A stretch of DNA of 64,000 nt from Glandiceps talaboti (GCF_964340395.1 NC_135557.1:9245460-9309459), one strand, 5' to 3'; shown: positions 36,153-50,780, counted from the first letter of the stretch. Translations and numbers: made by a program. Notes: generated from the letters alone by a model not told the origin.

Positions 36153-36485
36153 GCTGTTTGTTGTGCAATGAATCACTAATACATGTCAGTTATCAAGCAA
36201 TTACCAACCATTTGGAATTCTTTGATTAATATTTTGACAGTGTTTGATTGATTGACGTTACACCATATATTTTTTGTAAGTAATCCCATAGACCCTGGGA
36301 AAATATTAACAATTTGTGCCAGTGGCGAAATTTTACTATTTGTCCATTTTTTTTCGGCAGGAATTAACCTTGTCACATAGATTCTGTTGAAATTAAATTG
36401 TAAATAAAAGAGAGATCTGTTGTAGTTTTTGCTCATGAAATGATTAAACACAACAAATACAATATTTCATATAGGGTAGACGTAA
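35411..36485. other. No gene seen; (TTG)n at 36,118-36,155
   Basis: AT-rich sequence apart from a GTT/TTG tract that gives a poly-Gln artefact on the minus strand. Confidence 0.5.
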
Positions 36486-37419
36486 TTGGTCACTCTGCAG
36501 TAGGGTTTATACTTGTGGCACTTGCATTTGGACATTTCAACAAAGTGACATTTAAGTAGAGCTACATTTCATTTTGCTGTGCTTGTTTTTCACATTCCAC
36601 CAGGAAGGGCGCCCCCTCTTATCGCATATTGAATGTTAAAAAAGCAACAAAGAAAAATACAAAAAGGGTGTTTATGCTTATGTCTCATGCATTTTAGGGG
36701 TTTCCGAAGGGATGGACGCAATTTGTCACGGATTCCATATCCTCCACTTATGACATTTTGATAAGCATTCATTATGCTAACCGATGTTGCCCTCTCATCA
36801 ATGCTATACCGTCATTAACACCATTTTATCTAAAACAAAATAAAACTGTGATATTACCCCAACCATCATGTATTATTATTTAATTATCAAACACATACAT
36901 GATAAGATAATAACACAACGTGTAACAAAGTATTGATGTTGCCTTAACATGGCTGTAAAAATAACAATGGGACCTACCTTCGGATGAATAGTATTATTTT
37001 TTTCAAATTATTCAACAAACAGTTACAGGATCCTTCTCATCTCTATGTTTTAGATTGTGCTGCTTATAAACCTACATTGTAAATAAATTGATCATACATC
37101 ATGATGCTATATGTGTGCACTTTAATTACTTCCTTCAACGGGAATTTGGACGATGGACTAAGATTATATATTTATTCCATGTTTGTATATTTATTGACAA
37201 TATGTTTACAGCTTTATGAATGCACATTTTGTAAGCAGTGGCGATGAGAAAAGCTCTAAGCATATCAATTACCTCAGTTGTCCAGGTCTATACATTATAC
37301 AAATTTAACAAATCATGACGCATCAATTATTCAGAATAGAATTGCTGTCACATGAACTAAACACTACACAAAATGAATACAGGCATTCGTGACGATTTGA
37401 AACTTATGTATTCAGATAT

Positions 37420-37530
37420 GCATGCATGCATGCATGCATGCATGCATGTATGTATGTATGTATGTATGTATGTATGTATGTATGTATGTATGTATGTATG
37501 TATGTATGTATGTATGTATGTATGTATGTT
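37420..37530. repeat. (ATGC)n(ATGT)n microsatellite, copy 1
   Basis: Matches 43,858-43,952 in duplication copy 2. Confidence 0.95.
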
Positions 37531-38020
37531 GTGGGTAAGATATTGTACAGTGTGGTAGTGTATCTTGTCTTTTGAATTTGAAGTTTTCATTTTCTTGTCT
37601 TGTTAATTGCTTCTCTACTTTATTGATTACATTGTCTTGTTTTAAATAGTATGTAAGTTTTCTGACACTTTATAGCTTGTCAAGGCAGACATTTTCAGCT
37701 TAGCAAGGCAAAGGTAAATATCTCACCGTTTCGCATACTGTACAGAAATAGACATTTTCAATGAGTTGTTATATTTACTCAACTGTGTACTGACAGTAGT
37801 TAAAGGCGGTGTCTAAAGAACAAAGGTTTCGTTTCGTATGATAATGCTGTCCTGTTGAGACTCGTTTAATGAGAATGTATGTCTATTTGTAGCTACATAT
37901 ACAGAATAGTGATGAATATGTAAGAAGTGATGGATGTACCTTACATATTATGGCCATTAAGTCCGTTCATTTTAGCTGGAGTATTATGAAGCTATTCAAA
38001 GTGGTAGTTATTTTACCAAT

Positions 38021-38043
38021 ACATACATACATACATACATACA

Positions 38044-38077
<34 letters not shown>

Positions 38078-38127
38078 CATACATACATACATACATACAT
38101 ACATACATACATACATACATACATAGA
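38021..38127. repeat. (ATAC)n microsatellite, copy 1
   Basis: Matches 44,443-44,505 in copy 2, where it is shorter. Confidence 0.95.
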
Positions 38128-38220
38128 TTTTATTTGGTAAGAATGGATGACAATGGTGTAACTGGATGGTAGTGTAACTTGTGTTTTGAAATTGAAGTTT
38201 ACATTTTTTTTGTCTTCTTA

Positions 38221-38261
<41 letters not shown>

Positions 38262-38268
38262 AACAACA
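38221..38268. repeat. (CTA)n tract, short allele-like copy 1
   Basis: About 14 CTA units then CAACAACAA. Compare about 450 bp at 44,601. Confidence 0.95.
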
Positions 38269-38609
38269 ATATTCCTGTTTACTGGACAAGAAGGAAGTAA
38301 CACTATGGTTACGATTTACAATTGCAAAAGCTGTAAAAAGTTCCCAGCGTTATTTTTAATTTCAATATGATATAACGTGAACAAATGTGAAGATTTGAAG
38401 AAAAAAATGAATTTTGAATGGGTCATAATCAAAGATGTAGGTATTCTGCGTTTGAAAATATCCAGTATTTGAAAAATAATATCGATGAATGAATTGCAAT
38501 TTTCCTATCCTCTTACAGATATTTTCAAAATCAAAAAAATTCAGGTTGCCATACCAGGTCTTCATATAAGCTTGGGGATGTTCCTCGAGTTCTTCAATCT
38601 ACGTGGAGC

Positions 38610-38830
38610 CGACTAGTGTTACAGTACTGAAAGTTCATTCGCAAATAACTGATGCATCATCATAATGAGACCGATAATCGCACTGGTAAATCGATTGGTA
38701 CTACTCAGAGTCTAACTCATTTCATTTTTAAAATAAGAATAAATAAAAGAGGAGAAAGTGCAGCACCTACATTCTGTGATACATCTAGTTGATCGAACAC
38801 AAGATTTAACTTCCAGGTACATTAGACATA
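38610..38830 (-). pseudogene. Reversed fragment of the 21.4 kb RT relic
   Basis: CTGGAAGTTAAATCTTGTGT and the following CACTTTCTCCTCTTTTATTT on the minus strand match 21,400-21,610 closely. It is duplicated again at 45,400-45,610. Confidence 0.65.
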
Positions 38831-39335
38831 AAACATTCATTTTAATGTCCTGTTGAGACCAGTTTAAAACGGGTGTATGTCTATTTTTAGCTACACATAC
38901 AGAATGATGGTGGAGATGTAAAAACTGATGGATGTACCTACCATACAATGGGTCATAAGGTCCGTTTAGTTGCATGGTTTATTTAGGCATACATAGATAA
39001 ATCATTTTATGTCGAAACGATTTTAACGGATGAATTCCAGAATGGAGTAACTGGATGGTGTTCAGTTTTCATTTTCTTGTTTTGTTTTATTTCGTCGCTA
39101 CCCCAATGTTTACATTGTCTTGTTTTGAATGGTGTGTAGATTTCTTGAGTCAATGTACACGATTGAATGAATTTAATGATATCACAATATAGACATATTG
39201 TATCAGTAGGTACACATACATTACATACACACTATGTAGATAGGTACACACATTCTACATGTAGGTACAAATACAATGTATAGATATGTACACTTACACT
39301 GTATAGATAGATACACATACATTATATACTTATAT

Positions 39336-39472
39336 ATAATCTCCCGGTATTCCGAATGCCTGCACGTGCTACTACATCGAGGATGAATGATTCCCCTCAT
39401 GTCGGCCGTATCACTCCGAGCCAACATGAGTCCGAGATAATGTAGCAAGAATTAGAAATACCGGGAGATTAT
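39336..39472. mobile_element. MITE with 16-bp terminal inverted repeats, copy 1
   Basis: 137 bp, ATAATCTCCCGGTATT at one end and AATACCGGGAGATTAT at the other. It is non-coding. The target duplication is not clear in the AT-rich flanks. Confidence 0.75.
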
Positions 39473-39919
39473 TTATTTATTATATACATAGACCCACTAT
39501 TTTGTTCTATTAAAGTAAATCGGAATGTAGTCGCCATTGCCACAGCTGCTTTCGCTACTACTACTAACGTGTATGTTGAGATCAATACAATTACACCACA
39601 GATTTTCAGGTAGGGAACATTTTGCCAACAACGGGACGTTTGTCAAGAGCAGTGATTAATTAAGTAATAATGATGGCTGTACCTGCCAAACAATGGGTCG
39701 TAAAGTCCGTTTAGTTTCATGGTTTATTTAGGCATACATAGATAAATCATCTTATGTCAAAACGGATGAATTACAGAATGGTGTAACTGGATGGTGGTCA
39801 GTTTTCATTTTCTTGTTTTGTTAATTTCGTCTCTACCCCAATGTTTACATTGTCTTGTTTTGAATGGTGTGTAGATTTCCTGAGTCATTTGTAAGCCGAT
39901 GTACACGATTGAATGAATT

Positions 39920-41035
39920 AGGCATGTTCATATTGCTGTTTTCGTGTGTTTTTTCTCCGGCGTAAATAGGTGAGAACGATTAGTAAACAAAGGGGATCAG
40001 CTGAATGTGTTCACACATGGAATGTGACTCCATTATCCGCCGGCGTAAACGATAAGTTCAACGATAAGTGCGTAGTGCGATCACTGTAAACAACATGAGT
40101 TGTAGAGACTGCCTTGTGTTTTTGTATTGCTGTATACGTTCATGCGTTCGAGAAATAAGCGAAGACGTCTTTTCATGCATGTTAACAATTTCACTCGTCG
40201 TCGCGTCGTGATCCCCAGTTTAACTTTCGACAAGCCACGCAACACGCTCGATGTTGACATGTCGACCAACGTGAATTCATGTGTTTTCTATTCGTACAAA
40301 TTCTGAATTCAGTCACACCAGTTGTTACATGTCTTTCGCTGTTGTGGACCATGGGTGTATTACTATTAGCGAGGGACATGTTGTATGCTCTGTGACGATT
40401 GATAACCTTGATTCGAATGGTGACTTCTGCAGCCAACAGGAAGTGATTTGGTTTACAGTCATCGCACTAATTTTCCGGACAGCATTTTAATTATAATCGA
40501 GAGTTAATACAAAGGAAATCCACAAAATCTGAAGAGAATATTTACGCAAATTACGGTGCTATCTCGGCAACAACTTCTTTGATAGCAGTTTCCGTAAATA
40601 CGGTGGCGAAGACATCGTGTGCTAAACATAAGGTATCTTTTCAGATAATGAAAACGTATCTCACACGTGTTAAATTTTGTGCAATACGGTGGTTGAAATA
40701 GCAAATTAACGATTCTTGTTCTCCTAAGAATATTTCGCGTAAGTTTGGCTCTGCAATTCGACGGTTAGGAAAACCTAAAAGTAGCAACAGTTTGAAACGG
40801 CGTTTTTAGTGTGACCTCGGCCATTTGCGTTACCGTTGGAGAAATTGTAGCGATTGCTTCCAGTCAAACATGGGAACGGAAAAAGTGTACAAAAACAGAG
40901 GAAAGAACCCCAAAATCACAGTACACGCTAACAATATTTATGATTCATTGTCGACTTCAATGTTTTTTTTTATACATTGGTGGTTCTGAATAAAGATTAG
41001 CAAGCTTACCAAAGTGTGATAGTAAAGTTGAGTAC
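39920..41035. other. Insert between duplication copies, first 390 bp found inverted at 46,744
   Basis: 39,930-40,310 (TTGCTGTTTTCGTGTG to GTACAAATTCTGAATT) reappears reversed at 46,744-47,125. The remainder (40,311-41,035) is not repeated here, is GC-richer than its surroundings and has unrecognised open frames. After 41,035 the duplicated family resumes in reverse (ATACCTACTGATGC to GACTCAGGAAATC). Confidence 0.6.
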
Positions 41036-41977
41036 ACAGTATGTATATAATGTATGTATACCTACTGATGCAATCTGTCTATATTGTGATACCATTAAAT
41101 TCATTCATTCGTGTACATCAGGTTACAAATGACTCAGGAAATCTTCATTCATAAGTGCGTTTACACATTTTTTTATTTGGTCACTCTGCAGTAGGGTTAA
41201 CGTTTATGCTTGTTGCACTTGCATTTGGACATTTCAACAAAGTGACATTTAAGTAGAGCTACATTTCATTTTTGCTGTGCTTGTTTTTCATATTCCACCA
41301 GGGAGGGCGCCCCCTCTTATCACATATTGAATGTTTAAAAAGCAACAAAGCAAAATACAAAAAAGGTGTTTATGCTTATGTCTCATGCATTTTTAGAGGT
41401 TTCTGAAGGGATGGACGCAATTTGTCACGGATTCCATATCCACTTATGACATTATGATAAGCATTGATTATGCTAAGTGATGTTGCCCTCTCACCAATGC
41501 TACACCGTCATTAACACCATTTTATCTAAAACAAAATAAAACTGTGATATTACCCCAACCATCATGTATTATTATTTAATTATCAAACACATACATGATA
41601 AGATAATAACACAACGTGTAACAAAGTATTGATGTTGCTTTAACATATGGCTGTGAAAAATAACAATGGAACCTACCTTCGGATGAATAGTATTATTTTT
41701 TTTCAAATTATTCAATAAACAGTTACAGGATCCTTCTCATCTCTGTGTTTTAGATTGTGCTGCTTATAAACCTACCTTGTCTGCTAGTAAGCAAATATAT
41801 TGATCATACATCATGATGCTATATGTGTGCACTTTAATTACTTCCGTCAACGGAAATTTGGACGATGGACTAAGATTATATATTTATTCCATGTTTGTAT
41901 ATTTATTGACAAGATGTTTACAGCTTTATGAATGTACATTTTGTAAGCAGTGGCGATGAGAAAAGCTCTAAGCATAT

Positions 41978-43701
41978 TGTAGCCGAGGTATATATGGCGC
42001 CCTCACTTTGTCTTTATTTCATACCTTTGTTTTTCCTACTAGTTTTAATTATGTATGCATTTCTTTTGATTGATGTCCACCTATGCTTTGCTACATAGCC
42101 ACCTGTTTGATTTAGACATCTTATGAATACTTAGTTCTATGTTTGATTTGTGTCTTCGTGTCACTGTACAACAGTCCTCAGAGCAGTACACAAGTGTCTC
42201 TGTTGCAGTCAAACCAGTTATCCACGTTGCCTTTGTATTGGGATGGTCAATGGAGTTTGGTCCAAGAAGTCCCGGAGCTCCGCCAATAGATGTACAGGGT
42301 GTTCTCGTGTACCCGAAGTTACTTACAGTGCGGGCTAACAAACCTTGGAAATATAACTATTTCCAGAATTAGTGGTATATTGGCTGTGTTTATGGTTATT
42401 GCAGTGGTGTCTGTCGTCGCCGTGCATACGGAGAGAAACGTCCAGAAAACTGTAAACGTGAGTGTTCCTGCATTCTGACTACTCTGAAGCATTAAATTGT
42501 CGTACGTTGTTACTGTAGAAGTGTATTATACTGCAGAACTGAAAGTGTCGTACGTGTTGCTGTAGAAGTGTAATTATACTGCAGAACTGAAAGTGTCGTA
42601 CGTGTTGCTGTCGAAGTGTAATTATACTGCAGAACTGAAAGTGTCGTGCGTTGTTGCTGTAGAAGTGTAATTATACTGCAGAACTGAGAAGAGGCAGAGC
42701 TGTGTCCAGGAGACTGCCTTATTAGGAAATTCTGTGTTGTGTGTACGTGTCGCCGTCGGTACAGTATAAAGGGCGTGACTTTAAAAGCGTACTGTGCTAT
42801 TGTGTTGTGTTGAAGTCCGTGAACTATTGCTCAATTATTCTCTTTCGTGTCGTGACATTTATTTAAACTAGAAATTCTATTATTTCGTCCGAATATAACC
42901 TGCTGTTGTAGGAGTGTACGTCGTCTTTCTTAAGTTTTGTGGAACTAGACGTGTTCTCGCCAAGTGTAGGAGTTGCTGAACTAAACTTATTGTTTTACGT
43001 GCGGTGTACTAACAATCAAGTTCGTTCAAGAATAGTGGCAGCCATCTTGTACACGCAAACTTTATAGTGGCAGCCATCTTGTACATGCAAACTTTATTCT
43101 GTTTCTTTCATTCAAGAATAGTGGCAGCCATCTTGTACACGCGAACTTTCTTCTACTTTTATGTATTTAGTTCCTCCCGTTTCAGCTTCGTGACATTTAA
43201 TTACTTGCAGTTCCGGCGATATTTGATAGTCAATTTAAAACTACTCATTGTAATATTATTTCACTATACAAACCAAATTAGGACACTTGTTGTAATATTA
43301 TTTTCTTTGTAAAGACCAATTTAAAACTACTCGTTGTAATATTATTTCACTATACAAATCAACTTAGGATACTTATTGTAATATTATTTTCATTTGTATA
43401 AATCAACTCAAGACAATTTATCGTACTATTAATTAATTTTTGGAATTTAGAAATAACCTATTGTAAACTAAATATTAATCTTTGAGAACGGATCTGATAG
43501 TGTTTACTTTTCTTACTGAAAGCTTATTTTGTATATATTGTGATTTATGTTAAGTAAAAGCATACTATCAGTTCATTTATACCTATATAATCTCGTGCTA
43601 TTAATTTTACTATTTATAACTACTGTCCCTGAACCCAAGTCCCCACGACGGCATCGATCATACGCAACCTTAGCCCCGTCCGTAAGACTGTGTTGCTTAC
43701 A
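41978..43701 (+). mobile_element. Solo LTR, 1,724 bp
   Basis: Duplication copy 1 gives the empty site. The insert starts TGTAGCCGAGG, ends GTGTTGCTTACA and is flanked by ATAT on both sides (41,974-41,977 and 43,702-43,705). No coding region. Internal short tandem modules: a roughly 49-bp unit with GTGTCGTACGTGTTGCTGTA (42,495-42,690), a roughly 32-bp unit with GTGGCAGCCATCTTGTACAC (43,030-43,145) and a roughly 70-bp unit with TTGTAATATTATTTCACTAT (43,235-43,420). Confidence 0.8.
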
Positions 43702-44600
43702 ATATCAATTACCTCAGTTGTCCAAGTCTATACATTATACAAATTTAACAAATCATGACGCATCAATTATTCAGAATAGAATTGCTGTCACATGAACTAA
43801 ACACTACACAAAATGAATACAGGCATTCGTGACGATTTGAAACTTATGTATTCAGATATGCATGCATGCATGCATGCATGTATGTATGTATGTATGTATG
43901 TATGTATGTATGTATGTATGTATGTATGTATGTATGTATGTATGTATGTATGTTGTGGGTAAGATATTGTACAGTGTGGTAGTGTATCTTGTCTTTTGAA
44001 TTTGAAGTTTTCATTTTCTTGTCTTGTTAATTGCTTCTCTACTTTATTGATTACATTGTCTTGTTTTAAATAGTATGTAAGTTTTCTGACACTTTATAGC
44101 TTGTCAAGGCAGACATTTTCAGCTTAGCAAGGCAAAGGTAAATATCTCACCGTTTCGCATACTGTACAGAAATAGACATTTTCAATGAGTTGTTATATTT
44201 ACTCAACTGTGTACTGACAGTAGTTAAAGGCGGTGTCTAAAGAACAAAGGTTTCGTTTCGTATGATAATGCTGTCCTGTTGAGACTCGTTTAATGAGAAT
44301 GTATGTCTATTTGTAGCTACATATACAGAATAGTGATGAATATGTAAGAAGTGATGGATGTACCTTACATATTATGGCCATTAAGTCCGTTCATTTTAGC
44401 TGGAGTATTATGAAGCTATTCAAAGTGGTAGTTATTTTACCAATACATACATACATACATACATACATACATACATACATACATACATACATACATACAT
44501 ACATAGATTTTATTTGGTAAGAATGGATGACAATGGTGTAACTGGATGGTAGTGTAACTTGTGTTTTGAAATTGAAGTTTACATTTTTTTTGTCTTCTTA

Positions 44601-45050
<450 letters not shown>

Positions 45051-46123
45051 ACTATTCCTGTTTACTGGACAAGAAGGCAGTAACACTATGGTTACGATTT
45101 ACAATTGCAAAAGCTGTAAAAAGTTCCCAGCGTTATTTTTAATTTCAATATGATATAACGTGAACAAATGTGAAGATTTGAAGAAAAAAATGAATTTTCA
45201 ATGGGTCATAATCAAAGATGTAGGTATTCTGCGTTTGAAAATATCCAGTATTTGAAAAATAATATCGATGAATGAATTGCAATTTTCCTATCCTCTTACA
45301 GATATTTTCAAAATCAAAAAAATTCAGGTTGCCATACCAGGTCCTCATATAAGCTTGGGGATGTTCCTCGAGTTCTTCAATCTACGTGGAGCCGACTAGT
45401 GTTACAGTACTGAAAGTTCATTCGCAAATAACAGATGCATCATCATAATGAGACCGATAATCGCACTGGTAAATCGATTGGTACTACTCAGAGTCTAACT
45501 CATTTCATTTTTAAAATAAGAATAAATAAAAGAGGAGAAAGTGCAGCACCTACATTCTGTGATACATCTAGTTGATCGAACACAAGATTTAACTTCCAGG
45601 TACATTAGACATAAAACACTCGATTCATTTTAATGTCCTGTTGAGACCAGTTTAAAATGGGTGTATGTCTATTTTTAGCTACACATACAGAATGATGGTG
45701 GAGATGTAAAAACTGATGGATGTACCTACCATACAATGGGTCATAAGGTCCGTTTAGTTGCATGGTTTATTTAGGCATACATAGATAAATCATTTTATGT
45801 CGAAACGATTTTAACGGATGAATTCCAGAATGGAGTAACTGGATGGTGTATAGTTTTCATTTTCTTGTTTTGTTTTATTTCGTCGCTACCCCAATGTTTA
45901 CATTGTCTTGTTTTGAATGGTGTGTAGATTTCTTGAGTCAATGTACACGATTGAATGAATTTAATGATATCACAATATAGACATATTGTATCAGTAGGTA
46001 CACATACATTATATACACACTATGTAGATAGGTACACACATTCTACATGTAGGTACAAATACAATGTATAGATAGGTACACTTACACTGTATAGATAGAT
46101 ACACATACATTATATACTTATAT

Positions 46124-46260
46124 ATAATCTCCCGGTATTCCGAATGACTGCACGTGCTACTACATCGAGGATGAATGATTCCCCTCATGTCGGCCGTATC
46201 ACTCCGAGCCAACATGAGTCCGAGATAATGTAGCAAGAATTAGAAATACCGGGAGATTAT
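46124..46260. mobile_element. MITE, copy 2
   Basis: 137 bp with the same terminal inverted repeats as 39,336-39,472, carried along by the segmental duplication. Confidence 0.75.
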
Positions 46261-46743
46261 TTATTTTTTATATACATAGACCCACTATTTTGTTCTATTA
46301 AAGTAAATCGGAATGTAGTCGCCATTGCCACAGCTGCTTTCGCTACTACTACTAACGTGTATGTTGAGATCAATACAATTACACCACAGATTTTCAGGTA
46401 GGGAACATTTTGCCAACAACGGGACGTTTGTCAAGAGCAGTGATTAATTAAGTAATAATGATGGCTGTACCTGCCAAACAATGGGTCGTAAAGTCCGTTT
46501 AGTTTCATGGTTTATTTAGGCATACATAGATAAATCATCTTATGTCAAAACGGATGAATTACAGAATGGTGTAACTGAATGGTGGTCAGTTTTCATTTTC
46601 TTGTTTTGTTAATTTCGTCTCTACCCCAATGTTTACATTGTCTTGTTTTGAATGGTGTGTAGATTTCCTGAGTCATTTGTAAGCCGATGTACACGATTGA
46701 ATGAATTTAATGGTATTACAATATAGACATATTGTATCAATAA

Positions 46744-47125
46744 TTCAGAATTTGTACGAATAGAAAACACATGAATTCACGTTGGTCGACATGTCAACAT
46801 CGAGCGTGTTGCGTGGCTTGTCGAAAGTTAAACTGGGGATCACGACGCGACGACGAGTGAAATTGTTAACATGCATGAAAAGACGTCTTCGCTTATTTCT
46901 CGAACGCATAAACGTATACAGCAATACAAAAACACAAGGCAGTCTCTACAACTCATGTTGTTTACAGTGATCGCACTACGCACTTATCGTTGAACTTATC
47001 GTTTACGCCGGCGGATAATGGAGTCACATTCCATGTGTGAACACATTCAGCTGATCCCCTTTGTTTACTAATCGTTCTCACCTATTTACGCCGGAGAAAA
47101 AACACACGAAAACAGCAATATGTAT
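46744..47125 (-). repeat. Inverted copy of 39,930-40,310
   Basis: Runs from TCAGAATTTGTACGAATAG to GAAAACAGCAATATG. Nearly identical to the other copy, but in opposite orientation relative to the otherwise collinear duplication. Confidence 0.8.
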
Positions 47126-47317
47126 CATTAATTAGGTATACATACATTATATACATAAGTAAACACACTGTGTCGATAGGTACACACATTGTATAGATAG
47201 GTACACATACAGTGTATACGTAGGTAAACGTAAAATATTTAGATAAGTAAACACATTTTACAGACAGGTACATTTATACTGTATAGATAGGTGCACATAC
47301 ATACATACATACATACA

Positions 47318-47349
<32 letters not shown>

Positions 47350-47924
47350 CATACATACAGACAGACAGACAGACAGACAGACATACATACATAGGTCGGT
47401 AAGTACAAGTTGTATAGATAGGTACACATACATTGTACGGATATGTACATATATTAACTGTAAAGCTGGGAACACATACACTGCATAAATATGTACACGT
47501 TCGTTGTATAGAGTGTACACATACACTCTATAGAGCGTTACATATGCTGGTATAGATACATACACAAACGACGTATAGATAGGTAAATATACACTGTTTA
47601 CATAGGTACACATACAATGTATATAGGTACATGTGCATTGTATACATAGGTACACAAACACTGTATAGAAAGGTACATCTGCGTTGTATAGATATATGTA
47701 CCTATATGTTATATGAATAATAGACATACACTGTACAGATAGGTACACATATAATGTATACATATATACACATACACTATACATAGTACACTTACACATT
47801 ATACACAGGTGTACATAAACTATATAGATATGTACACATACACTGCAAAGATGTGTACACACACGCTATATACAGTTACACATACACTGTATATATATAA
47901 GTATACATACATTTACTACACAGT

Positions 47925-48180
47925 CTAATTTACCCACCTTTACTCAAACTTTACCATACCTGTGTCCCACCTAACCACCATATCTGTCCAGGGGTTGTAC
48001 AAGACACAGTTCCACCTTTGACTGTATATAACCCCCCAAGGGATAGATCACCGTGGGTAAATTAAGTCAAAGATGGAACTTCGTTACACACTCACAACAT
48101 TTACACATCATGTGCTCAAAATTAAACCTTGGGTGGAAATACATCGTCAAAAGGACTTCTCGTATACTGATTGTATAAAT
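47925..48180 (+). repeat. Conserved 250-bp module of the composite family
   Basis: Runs from TTTACCCACCTTTACTCAAA to GGACTTCTCGTATA. Further copies lie at 50,255-50,515, 52,815-53,070 and, reversed, 17,230-17,480. Within it TTCCACCTTTGAC and GTCAAAGGTGGAA (best in the 50.3 kb copy) are inverted around CCCCAAGGGG. It is non-coding. Confidence 0.75.
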
Positions 48181-49364
48181 CGGCACCCACACTATATATA
48201 GATAGGTACACATACACTGTATAGATAGGTATACATACACTGTATAGATAAGTACATGTACATATTCACGGTTTAGATATGTCCATATGCATAGTATAGA
48301 TTGGTATATCTATATTGTTTAGATTGATACGCATACACTGTACATTTATGTATACATAGATTTTGTAGCTTGTCAAGTCAGACAGTTTAAGTTTAGCACG
48401 GCAAATATATCTCGCAGTTTGGCATGCAGAAGTAGACATTTACAAGAATCTACACATTTTTTATTAGATTATTTGAAATGTGTACTTACAGTAGTTAAAG
48501 GCGGTGTCAAAAGAATAAAGTTTTGAATTCCTGTCTAATGCTATCCTGTTGAGACTAGTTTAAAATAAATGTATGTCTATTTGTAGCTATACATACAGAA
48601 TGATGGTAGATATGTAAGAATTGATGAATGTACCTGCCAAACAATGGGTCATAAGGTCTGTTTAGTTGCATGTTTTTTTAGGCAAACATAGATAAATCAA
48701 CTTATGTCAAAACGGATGAATTCCAGAATAGTGTAACTGGATGGTGTTCAGTTTTCATTTTCTTGTTTTGTTAATTCCGTCGCTACCCCAATGTTTACAT
48801 TGTCTTGTTTTGAATGGTGTGTAGATTTCCTGAATCATTTGTAAGCTGATGTACACGATCGAATGAATTTTATGGAATCACAATATAGACAGATTGTATA
48901 AATAGGTATACATACATTATATACATAGGTAAACATATTGTATAGATAGGTACACACATAGTATAGATAGGTACACATACATTGTATACATAGGTAAACA
49001 TAAATTATTTAACTATGTACACACATTTTTAACACGGGTATACTTACACTGTATATATATAGGTATACAGTTGTACATACATAATACACATACATACATA
49101 CATACATACATACATACATACATACATACATACATACATACATACATACATGCATGCATGCATACATACATACATACATACATACATACATACATGCATG
49201 CATACATACATACATACATTCATACATACATACATACATACATACATAAGTACGTACGTACGTACGTACGTACATACATACATACATACATACATACATA
49301 CATACATACATACATACATACATTTCCCAATCTAATTATCACGATTATTGGGTATTTTTTTAAC

Positions 49365-49604
49365 TTTCAGGCGTATTCTATTGGGTTCTATTAGGTGCGT
49401 GCGAATTTTAGAACTTATCCCACGTATAACCGTTTATTTATATCACGCGCGGTTTTGTTCCATTATATTTAGAAATGTTCGGGTTTTCACCTGGCATTTC
49501 TCTGTCTCGCCAATTTTTTCCTTTGAAAAAGAATATTTATTCGAAACGTCGGATTTAACAGCTATATATACGGACTGGTTTATTTGTTCCTTATGCATTT
49601 CTTT
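49365..49604. mobile_element. Retroelement tail, copy 2, ending in (CATA)n
   Basis: Reverse-complement relative of 23,966-24,215: ATTCGAAACGTCGGATTTA, TCACGCGCGGTTTTG and TGCGTGCGAATTTTAG. Joined at its right end to (ATAC)n at 49,604. Confidence 0.6.
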
Positions 49605-50774
49605 CTACATACATACATACATACATACATACATACATACATACATACATACATACATACATACATACATACATACAATTGAATACCTGGGTACATATAA
49701 ATAGTATAGAACTGTATAAATAGGTAGACATACGCTGCATAGTTTGGTATGTACTCGTTGTATAGATAGGTACACATACATTGTACGGATATGTACATAT
49801 AAACTTTAAAGCTGGGAACAAATACACTACATAAATACTTACACGTTCGTTGTATAGGGTGTACACATACACTATATAGAGTGTTACATGTGCAAGTATA
49901 CATACGTACACAAACGGTGTATAGATAGGTAAATATACACTGTTTAAATAGGTACACATACAGTATATATATGTACATATGCATTGTATACATAGGTACA
50001 CATACATTGTATAGAAAGGTACATCTGCGTTGTATAGATATGTACATATATGTTATATGAATAGTAGACATACATGTACAGTGCATAGATATGTACACAT
50101 ATAATGTATACATATGTACACATACACTATACATAGTACACTTATACATTATACAAAGGTGTACATAAACTATATAGATATGTACACATACACACTATAT
50201 ATAGGTACACATACACTGTATAGTTTTAAGTACACGGACATTCACTACACAAACAGTCTAATTTACCCACCTTTACCCAAACTTTACCATACCTGTGTCA
50301 TACCTGTCCACCATCTCTGTCCAGGGATTGTACGCCACACATTTCCACCTTTGACTGTATACAACCCCAAGGGGAGAGATCACTGTGGGTAAATTAGGTC
50401 AAAGGTGGAACTCCGTCACATACTCACCACATTTACACATCCTGTGCTCAAACGTAACCCTGGGTTGAAAGACATGGTCAAAAAGGACTTTTCGTATAGT
50501 GATTGTATAAATAGGCATCCACACAGTGTATAGATAGGTATACATACACTGTTAAAATATGCACACATACACTGTACAGATAGATGCACATACATTGTAT
50601 GTAGTTACACATATATCGTGCAGATAGGTATATATACATTGTACAGATAGGTACACATACACTCTATAGATAAATGCACATACGCTGTATAGATAAGTAC
50701 ACACACATTGTATAGATCGGTACATATACATTGTATAGGTAGATACCCATATATTGTATATATATGTGCACAGA

Positions 50775-50780
<6 letters not shown>

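Larger units (their letters stand above)
36486..39917 (+). repeat. Tandem segmental duplication, copy 1
   Basis: Collinear with 41,176-46,705 apart from the solo LTR inserted in copy 2 and a (CTA)n difference. Shared order: CACTCTGCAGTAGGG, CCCCTCTTATC, ACACCATTTTATC, ATGCATGC/ATGT microsatellite, ATAC microsatellite, CTA tract, relic peptide VAIPGLHISLG, reversed RT relic, MITE, CCTGAGTCATTTG. Divergence is slight, so the event is recent. No host gene is inside. Confidence 0.88.
47130..50780. repeat. Composite minisatellite region, right spacer
   Basis: Arrays of a roughly 23-bp unit AGGTACACATACACTGTATA at 47,130-47,900, 48,180-48,350, 48,890-49,060, 49,690-50,240 and 50,510-50,780, with ATAC tracts at 47,296-47,395, 49,080-49,322 and 49,604-49,676, and conserved single-copy blocks between (48,355-48,890). 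Same family as 16.4-21.4 kb in the other orientation. Tyr/Cys/Val-rich frames are artefacts of the 23-bp unit. Confidence 0.85.

Noticed and set aside
47239-47862. 207-codon Tyr/Cys/Val-rich frame on the minus strand
   Set aside because: It is built of the 23-bp minisatellite, whose unit lacks stops in that frame; similar frames occur at 20,160 and 49,580.
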